The translations under genes were made by a program, and so were the position numbers. A stretch of DNA of 64,000 bases from Serripes groenlandicus (Eukaryota; Mollusca; Bivalvia; Cardiida; Cardiidae): contig JASEVX010000005.1 of assembly GCA_031761405.1 (NCBI GenBank), forward strand, positions 35,716,869 to 35,780,868, written 5' to 3'. Below, piece after piece: positions 57,085 to 64,000 of the stretch. The stretch's first letter is position 1. Every line of letters starts with the position of its first letter. Under the pieces are notes generated by a model. That model had not been told where the DNA came from. It made no database searches and saw only the letters and a program-made list of their open reading frames with translations.

Positions 57085-57500
57085 GTATAAGAGTTCTTGA
57101 AATTCTGAATGTGCATAGAAGGCTATTTGGATATTATAACATCAACTTTTTTCTTCTCTTGAAGGTCAAGGTCTCACTTCAAGAACTAAGGCAAACAAAT
57201 TAAGACTAAAGTGGCTAAAGTGGATAATCTAATAACTAAGTAAGTATAAGAGCTATGTCCATGAAACTATTTGCGTATAGAGGGCATTAAGGATATTATG
57301 GATGTTATAAACTAGTCACTTTGCTTTTAGATCAAGGTCACCCTTCAAAGTCAAATGTTTAAAAATGTGTCCTATGCAATGACTCAAAAAGAATATGAGC
57401 AAGATTCATGACACTTGGTACATGTTTTTGCATAGAGGGCAATAAGGAGATTACAGACATTTGTGAATATATTACAAAAATATTATTCCTCTTCTTGGGG
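57085..57500 (+). repeat. Degenerate direct repeat, roughly 170-bp units
   Basis: 'gcatagaaggctatttggat', 'gtatagagggcattaaggat' and 'gcatagagggcaataaggag' recur with AAGGTCA-containing sequence between. Confidence 0.55.
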
Positions 57501-57639
57501 TGAACCTCCTAAACTGTTGGCAACTTCTCTTTTGCCTGCAATACTTCCATTCCATGTCTCTAAGTGGGAGTCATAGACTCTTTTTTAACTCTACAAAGGA
57601 CTAGATAAGATCAGTAAACAAGTCTTCGATGATATCTCT

Positions 57640-57790
57640 GTTAGCACTCATTAAAACCTATATTGTGGGTACTCAAAAGGAAAAGTCTCACTGAGACGAT
57701 TCTTTTGAGTACCCACAACATAGGTTTTGGAGGTCAAATTGTTATTAAGAAATAAGGATTTTAGAGCATGAAAAATGCTCATTATTTAGA
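57640..57790. repeat. Perfect-arm hairpin with flank shared at 42588
   Basis: AACCTATATTGTGGGTACTC AAAAG pairs with CTTTTGAGTACCCACAACAT AGGTT across a loop of about 22 nt. The right flank 'aaggattttagagcatgaaa' is found again at 42610. Confidence 0.75.
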
Positions 57791-58029
57791 GCTCTGATTC
57801 TGTCTGTGATTCTTTCATCCTATGGTTAATTGACTTTAATATTTATTTCCCCATAACAAAGGTTTGTCTCTCCACTTCAGTGGATTGATTGGTCTGTCAG
57901 TATAACATGAATTTTGTGGAGTGAACTCCTATTTCAAATTTTAAGATATTTTATTGGTCTTACTTAGTACAAATGGTAATCAGCAATTGTAGATGTGCAG
58001 GACATCATTTTGGATCATATTTAATAGAG

Positions 58030-58252
58030 ATTTCCCACATATAATATATCTGCAGCAGACGACTTTGGAAACATCCAGAAAAAAATATGGTAAATCTCTG
58101 AAAATGAAGGTATAATTACTGAAAAGTGTTGAAAATGTTGTGGCAAAAGGAGAAATTGCTTGTTTTGAGCAATTTCTCCTTTTGTCACAATGTTTTCAAA
58201 AGACGTCTGCTGCAGAGGCATCAGAAAGCGTCTATAGGTGGGAAAGGGTTAA
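58030..58252 (-). mobile_element. TTAA-MITE, left end eroded
   Basis: 'atttcccacatataatatat', CTGCAGCAGACGACTTTGG, core GCTTGTTTTGAGC, right end GTGGGAAAGGGTTAA. Confidence 0.7.
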
Positions 58253-58286
58253 TTGCTTTGGGAGTAGGGATTGAGGCTAGCTTCCC

Positions 58287-58516
58287 TTAACCCTTTCCCT
58301 CATACGGCAATTCTGCAGCAGACAACTTTGAAAATATTTTGTCAAAAAATAGAAAGTCTCTTTAATTGAATGGATAACCTATGACAAAAAGTGGAAAACA
58401 GTGTGTCAAAAGGAGAAATTGCTTGTTTTGAGCAATTTCTCCTTTTGTCACTATGTTTTCAAAAAGCTGTCTGCAGCAGAGGTATCAGAAAGTTTCTATA
58501 TGAGGGAAAGGGTTAA
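58287..58516 (-). mobile_element. TTAA-MITE, full length
   Basis: 230 bp, TTAA at both ends, core GAAATTGCTTGTTTTGAGC. Confidence 0.85.
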
Positions 58517-58839
58517 GTTTTCGTAGGTAGTCCTTTACTATAACACTTCAAGCTATTTTGATTGGTCAAATACAAGGCTATCATTTGATGAAGCTATTTT
58601 TCCTTGCTTAATCAAATGAGTTTTATTTTTTCAGAGTACAGAGATTTGTGTATTTAATTGCAGGAGAGATGTTTTCACAAAAAACAGAGAAAAAATGTGC
58701 ATGATCATAGATTGGAAGGGAGGTAAGTCCTTGAGGTATTAATGTGTTACATTAAGGCTTAGAAGTTGCTTCCCTTTACTTAATAAAGAATATTGGGGAG
58801 TTTGTTGTGATAAAGTTGTCTGCGAGGTTAATTGATTGG

Positions 58840-59040
58840 TTAATGTTTTTAAGCCACTTTCAACAATATTTCAGTTATATCATGTGTTTCCTTGGTAAGA
58901 TACAAGTACGACAGGCCCATTTATCCTCACACCAGCCAGTCAACAGTAAATGCTAACCCCGCAACCCTGAGCGCCAAGGTGGGCAGCCATTACTACATAT
59001 TTTAAAGTCTTTTGTATGACCTGTGATTTTTTAAAAATAG
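58840..59040 (-). mobile_element. SINE, uninterrupted reference copy
   Basis: It starts with a 'ttgattggttaatg' tail and 'ccactttcaacaatatttca', then 'cacaccagccagtcaacagt' and 'gggcagccattactacatat' 'tttaaagtc'. It shows the pre-insertion state of the MITE-bearing SINEs at 27573 and 37170. Confidence 0.65.
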
Positions 59041-59081
59041 CCTGCCAACCATTTGCAACCATTATGAATCAAGTCTTTAAT

Positions 59082-59398
59082 GCTTTCCCTCATATAGACC
59101 CTTTCTGAAGTTCTGCAGCAGACAGCTTTTTGAAAACATGGCGACAAAACAAGAAATTTCTCCTTTTGTCACCATGTTTTCAACTCTATGCAATCATTGT
59201 ACTTTCATTTTAACCCCATCCCACATACAACAAATCTGCAGCAGACGACTTTAAAAACATAGTTGCAAAAACCGGAAAAAGCTCCATAAAAGATAGCTAA
59301 ATTGTTAAATAAAGTTGAAAACATAGTGACCAAAGGAGAAGTTGCTCATCGTCTGCTGTTATTGCGTCAAAATGCGTCTGCGGGTGGGGAATGGTTAA
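59082..59398. mobile_element. Two partial TTAA-MITEs
   Basis: 59082-59195 is the left half of a plus-type copy. 59210-59398 is a minus-type copy with core loss (GAAGTTGCTCATCGTCTGC) whose right TTAA opens the tandem array. Confidence 0.65.
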
Positions 59399-60384
59399 CC
59401 CTTTCTCTCATACGACAATTCTGCAGCAGACAACTTTGAACGTATTTTGTCAGATGGATAACCTATGACTAAAAGTGGAAAACATTGTGACAAAAGGAGA
59501 AATTGCACGTTCTGTGCAATTTCTTCTTTTGTCACTATGTTTTCATAACGCCGTCTGCTTTAACCCTTTCCCTCATACGACAATTCTGCAGCAGACGACT
59601 TTGAACGTAATTTGTCAGATGGATAACCTATGACTAAAAGTGGAAAACATTGTGACAAAAGGAGAAATTGCACGTTCTGTGCAATTTCTTCTTTTGTCAC
59701 TATATTTTCATAACGCCGTCTGCTTTAACCCTTTCCCTCATACGACAATTCTGCAGCAGACGACTTTGAACGTAATTTGTCAGATGGATAACCTATGACT
59801 TAAAGTGGAAAACATTGTGACAAAAGGAGAAATTGCACGTTCTGTGCAATTTCTTCTTTTGTCACTATGTTTTCATAACGCCGTCTGCTTTAACCCTTTC
59901 CCTCATACGACAATTCTGCAGCAGATGACTTTGAACGTAATTTGTCAGATGGATAACCTATGACTAAAAGTGGAAAACATTGTGACAAGAGGAGAAATTG
60001 CACGTTCTGTGCAATTTCTTCTTTTGTCACTATGTTTTCATAACGCCGTCTGCTTTAACCCTTTCCCTCATACGACAATTCTGCAGCAGACGACTTTGAA
60101 CGTAATTTGTCAGATGGATAACCTATGACTAAAAGTGGAAAACATTGTGACAAAAGGAGAAATTGCACGTTCTGTGCAATTTCTTCTTTTGTCACTATGT
60201 TTTCATAACGCCGTCTGCTTTAACCCTTTCCCTCATACGACAATTCTGCAGCAGACGACTTTGAACGTAATTTGTCAGATGGATAACCTATGACTAAAAG
60301 TGGAAAACATTGTGACAAAAGGAGAAATTGCACGTTCAGTGCAATTTCTTCTTTTGTCACTATGTTTTCATAACGCCGTCTGCT
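59395..60384 (-). repeat. Six 165-bp tandem units derived from the TTAA-MITE
   Basis: TTAACCC starts at 59395, 59560, 59725, 59890, 60055 and 60220, and next at 60385: exactly 165 bp each. Each unit has the left end, CTGCAGCAGACGACTTTGAA, a shortened long arm (TTTGTCAGATGGATAACC) and the hairpin GAAATTGCACGTTCTGTGCA. It stops at GCCGTCTGCT, so the 65-bp right end is missing. Units differ at only a few positions. Confidence 0.95.
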
Positions 60385-60614
60385 TTAACCCTTTCCCTCA
60401 TACGACAATTCTGCAGCAGACGACTTTGAACATATTTTGTAAAAAAATAGAAAATCTCTAAAATTGAATGGATAACCTGTGACTAAAAGTGGAAAACATT
60501 GTGACAAAAGGAGAAATTGCTTGTTTTGAGCAATTTCTTCTTTTGTCACTATGTTTTCAAAAAGCCGTCTGCTGCAGAGGCGTCGGAAAGCGTCGATATG
60601 AGGGAAAGGGTTAA
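60385..60614 (-). mobile_element. TTAA-MITE, full length, ending the tandem array
   Basis: 230 bp, TTAA at both ends. It has the full long arm (AAAATCTCTAAAATTGAATG) and core GCTTGTTTTGAGC, so it is not simply the seventh array unit. Confidence 0.9.
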
Positions 60615-60749
60615 ATAGTTTTATGTTGCTGATAGTCTGCTTGTGCTCACCAACTGATCTTACAATTTACTATTGCCAATGTAGAAATATTAAACTTTAT
60701 GTTACAGTATAATACACCCTCAAGGTTAGTCCATGGACAAATTTCATGT

Positions 60750-60935
60750 CCTTATCCATTTCCTACATACAACAAATGGCAGCAGACAATATTTAAAACA
60801 TCTAGACAGAAATATGAAAAATCTCTAAAAATGAAAATAAAATTATTACGAGCAATTTCTCTTTTCGTCACAATGTTTTTAAAATCTATCTGCTGCAAAT
60901 GCTTCAAAATGTGTCTGCAAGTGGGAAAGGGTTAA
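60750..60935 (-). mobile_element. TTAA-MITE, half hairpin lost
   Basis: 'ccatttcctacatacaacaa', GGCAGCAGACAAT, right end CAAGTGGGAAAGGGTTAA. Confidence 0.6.
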
Positions 60936-61109
60936 TTATGTTGCAAATGCAGATATGCTAAGGTGACTGGGCATGTCCAACTGTGCAGCCTCTATAAATA
61001 ATGTTTATTATGAGAACTTTTTGCTTTTCACCACAATATTTTTAACTCTTTCTATATATTAAGCTCACCAGTAGTGAGCACAAAGTGCGAGATGAACTAT
61101 TGTGATCAC

Positions 61110-61315
61110 TCACCATGTTTTGACAAAAAACGTTCAAAGTCGTCTGCTGCAGAATTGTCGTATGAGGGGAAGGGATAAACTTGCGAAAAAGATCAAGATC
61201 ATCAGTATGATCAGGATCTTTCCTGATAACCCTTTCCCACATACAACAAACCTCAATCACACGACTTTTAAAAACATCTCAGCAAAAACACTGAAATGCT
61301 CTATAAAATATGGTT
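61110..61315. mobile_element. TTAA-MITE fragments
   Basis: 61110-61179 is a right end (GTCGTCTGCTGCAGAATTGT, GAGGGGAAGGGATAA). 61226-61314 is a left end with long arm (AACCCTTTCCCACATACAAC). Confidence 0.55.
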
Positions 61316-61544
61316 TAACCCTTTCCGTCATACGACAATTCTGCAGCAGACGACTTTGAACATATTTTGTCCCAAAAAAGAAAATCTCTATAATTGAATG
61401 GATAACCTATGACTAAAAGTGGAAAACATTGTGGCAAAAGGAGAAATTGCTCGTTTTGAGCAATTTCTTCTTTTGTCACTATGTTTTCAATAAGCCGTCT
61501 ACTGCAGAGGCATCAGAAAGCGGCTATATGAGGGAAAGGGTTAA
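61315..61544 (-). mobile_element. TTAA-MITE, full length
   Basis: 230 bp, TTAA at both ends, core GAAATTGCTCGTTTTGAGC. Its right TTAA is also the start of a further hairpin-bearing fragment (to about 61640). Confidence 0.85.
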
Positions 61545-61678
61545 TTACTGTAAAAAGTTGAAAACTTTGTGGCAAACAGAGAAATTGCTTGTTTTGAGCA
61601 AATTCTCCAAATCGTCTGCTGCAGAGGTGTCTGAAAGCCTCTGCCTAGAACATATAGTCTTAAACGTTTGTAAATTGC

Positions 61679-61904
61679 TTAACCCTTCCCCACATATAGG
61701 AGCTTTCTAACGCAACTGCAGATGATTTTTGAAAATATTGTGGCAAATGATATTTTTCTCATTATGAGCAATTTCTCTTTTTGCTACAACATTTTCCAAC
61801 TCCATTGAATAATTATTTTTTAATTTTTAGAGACCGTTTATGTTTTTAGGTAAATATTTTCAAAGTTGCCTGCTGCAGAATTGTTGTATATGGGAAAGGG
61901 ATAA
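61679..61904 (+). mobile_element. TTAA-MITE, diverged
   Basis: TTAACCCTTCCCCACATATA at the left, core around CTCATTATGAGC, right end TATATGGGAAAGGGATAA. Confidence 0.65.
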
Positions 61905-61960
61905 GATGAACATGTTCTTCTTTATGTTACATTTTCCTCTGTCTGAAATTACTGTTTTAT

Positions 61961-62189
61961 TTAACCCTTTCCCTCATACGACATTTCTGAAGCAGACGAC
62001 TTTGAACGTATTTTGTCAAAACATAGAAAATCTCAATAATTAAATTGATAACCTATGACAAAAAGTGGAAAACATTGTGACAAAAGGAGAAATTGCACGT
62101 TCTGTGCAATTTCTTCTTTTGTCACTATGTTTTCAAAAGACGTCTGCTGCAAATGCGTCGGAATGCGTCTGCAAGTGGGAAAGGGTTAA
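61961..62189 (-). mobile_element. TTAA-MITE, full length
   Basis: TTAA at both ends, core GAAATTGCACGTTCTGTGCA as in the tandem array. The right end is of the other subfamily (CAAGTGGGAAAGGGTTAA). Confidence 0.85.
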
Positions 62190-62756
62190 GTTGTTCACTA
62201 TCTTCTTCTCTGCAGTCATAAAGCACAGTACAGTATCAAATAATGTGTTAACATTGCGATGAGATGATCATTGACTTCATTAACATAACATTTAAATAAT
62301 TGTGGGGAGGCTACGACTTCCAACAATGTCGTAATAACAATCATGATCCCATCCATGCGTCGATGAATTGTTCACTTGACAACATTTTCAGCCCCTTGTT
62401 TGGGTAATCACTAAGCATGCCCACCACATTGCGACTCAAAATTAGGCGTCCATTTTGATGGTTGAATAACAAGATGTTTTCAATTCATTGTCCCCCTTCA
62501 GCTTTCGAATTAAAACCATGAAAACATTGGGTACAAGTTACATGTAACATTTGACAGGATTGGGCAATGATTTGGGTGTATTAATGGGCGATGGGCGGGT
62601 GTGAAATAATGGGGGTAACTAGTTGACTCTGTAATTTGGATGACATAAGTGTGGCCAAGTTGTTAGAGAAGTGTGTGGACCCTCCTTTTCTTCTTCTGAT
62701 CTCCATTTATTTATGGTGTCCACTTTTAAAAAATATCAATTCTTTTTCAATGTGAA
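62190..62756. other. No gene or repeat recognised
   Basis: Unique-looking sequence, slightly less AT-rich. No domain-bearing frame. Confidence 0.35.
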
Positions 62757-62907
62757 GACCCTTTCCCTTATATCAATGACTTTTGATGTATCCATAGCAA
62801 TTGATTTTTGAAAACATTGTTGGAAAGGATGGAATGATTGTTTCAAAGGTTAAGTTGCATAATAAAAACCAGCAATTTCTCCTTTTCCCACAATGTTTTA
62901 CTAAAAG
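62757..62907 (+). mobile_element. TTAA-MITE, old fragment
   Basis: 'gaccctttcccttatatcaa', 'gatttttgaaaacattgttg' and CAGCAATTTCTCCTTTTCCC. The right half is missing. Confidence 0.5.
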
Positions 62908-62941
62908 ATTTTGCTTTCTCTTTTCTATAGATTCTATATCG

Positions 62942-63183
62942 AAGGCTTGGTGTGAAACGGTTGTAACTAAAATTGGTATTTTTTTACTAAGGTTTATCAC
63001 CTCGCCATAAAGTCTTTATAAGCGTTAACTAATTTTTTTTGGTAAACAATGGAAATTTAGGTGCCATTGCTCGTTCTGAGCAATGGCATCTAAATTTGCA
63101 TTGTTTACAAAGGGGTCAAAATTGCCCCTAAACAAGGGTTTTCAAAATAGGTTTTTAGTTACAACCGTTTCACGCCAAGCCCT
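62942..63183. mobile_element. Family E MITE, copy 3
   Basis: AGGCTTGGTGTGAAACGGTT at the left and ACCGTTTCACGCCAAGCCCT at the right, with inner hairpin GCCATTGCTCGTTCTGAGCA ATGGC. Confidence 0.8.
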
Positions 63184-63224
63184 CGAAATATTCTTTTTGC
63201 TCATGATTATGGGGTTCGCATTAC

Positions 63225-63347
63225 GGCTGACTGACTGACCAGTGTCAGGATAAATGGACCAGTAGTACTGGTAACTACCTAGAACACTGATATATAACTG
63301 AAAAACTGTTGAATTTGGTGTAAAACCCCAAACAATCAATCAATCAA
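63225..63347 (+). mobile_element. SINE 3' end, plus strand
   Basis: 'aactgaaaaactgttgaatt' 'tggtgtaaaacccc' then AAACAATCAATCAATCAATC, a SINE tail with simple-repeat end. The head is missing. Confidence 0.6.
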
Positions 63348-63426
63348 TCTTCCAGAATGTGTTCAAATTTCATCTGCTGCTGTCAGGTCAAGACATTTTG
63401 AACGAGCTTGGGAAAGGACATTTCTT

Positions 63427-63811
63427 TTAACCCTTTCCCACATACAAAAAATATGCAGCAAATGACTTCTACAAATTTAAATGTTATTATGGAAAAGAGT
63501 CAAAAGCATTGTGGAAAATGGAGAAATCGATCATTATTATTGCCACAATGTTTTCAAAAGTTGTCTGCTGCAGACACATCTGCAGTCTGGAAAACAGTTA
63601 ACCCATTCCCTCATACCACAATTCTGAGGCAGACGACTTAAAACATATTTTGTCAAATAATAGAAAATCTCTATAATTGAATGGATAATCTATGACTAAG
63701 AGTGGAAAACATTGTGGCAAAAGGAGAAATTGCTCGTTCTGAGCAATTTCTTCTTTTGTGACTATGTTTTCAAAAGGCGTCAAAGAGCCTCTATATGAGG
63801 GAAAAGGTTAA
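63427..63811 (-). mobile_element. Two TTAA-MITEs head to tail sharing one TTAA
   Basis: 63427-63601 is a shortened copy and 63598-63811 is the next. The TTAA at 63598-63601 serves both. The second has core GAAATTGCTCGTTCTGAGC and a deletion in its right arm. Confidence 0.75.
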
Positions 63812-64000
63812 AGGAAACATGATTTCTGAAAGAAATATGCTCATAACAGATATCCCAATTATTACAAATTAGTTCATTTAGCAATGAAATATGATTTAAT
63901 CAAAGATTTTAGATAAAGTATTAATGTATGAGAAAATATCTTTCTGTTGTATTGAAACGCTTGTCATGAATTCAGTTTAATCAATAGAGTGTTAAATGTC
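63812..64000. other. No feature recognised
   Basis: AT-rich window end. Confidence 0.3.

Overview
The window is animal genomic DNA, most likely from a bivalve mollusc. This rests on split genes with GT-AG introns, an animal-type CTP synthase, and a dense load of short repeats of the kinds seen in bivalve genomes, including tRNA-derived SINEs whose tail reads 'gttttacgccgctttcaac'. Species assignment is inference; no sequence here fixes it.

One confidently identified protein gene is present: CTP synthase (CTPS), on the minus strand, with 15 coding exons between 44810 (start codon) and 9616 (stop). I reconstructed every exon from splice sites and reading phase. The joined CDS is 1788 nt, giving 595 residues (human CTPS1 has 591). 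The N-terminal synthetase domain lies in the exons from 44.8 to about 33 kb. The class I glutamine amidotransferase domain lies in the exons from about 31 to 9.6 kb, with triad Cys401, His528 and Glu530. The first coding exon has its own 3' splice site upstream of the ATG, so at least one non-coding 5' exon lies further right and was not located.

Region by region: 1-9.5 kb is intergenic, with an unidentified acidic intronless ORF (2997-3380, minus), a broken LINE (about 3.43-4.53 kb, plus) and several MITE families. 9.6-44.9 kb is CTPS. Its 12.5-kb intron (13956-26451) holds 31 tandem copies of a roughly 290-bp satellite (about 15.24-24.08 kb) and an element with an inner roughly 150-bp minisatellite (24.66-25.95 kb). 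A 1.9-kb hAT-like element occupies 40324-42227. 45-64 kb has no gene I can support and consists of repeats, inverted duplications and MITEs.

The dominant feature is a MITE family of about 230 bp (here the TTAA-MITE). Its ends read TTAACCCTTTCCC...GGGAAAGGGTTAA, it has a palindromic core, and by manual count there are about 60 copies or fragments. Its TTAA target duplication and CCC-starting termini are the signature of piggyBac-type transposition. The window itself supplies three paralogous comparisons of filled and empty sites. At 59395-60384 a shortened form has become a perfect 165-bp tandem array. These repeats account for nearly all of the open reading frames outside the CTPS exons.
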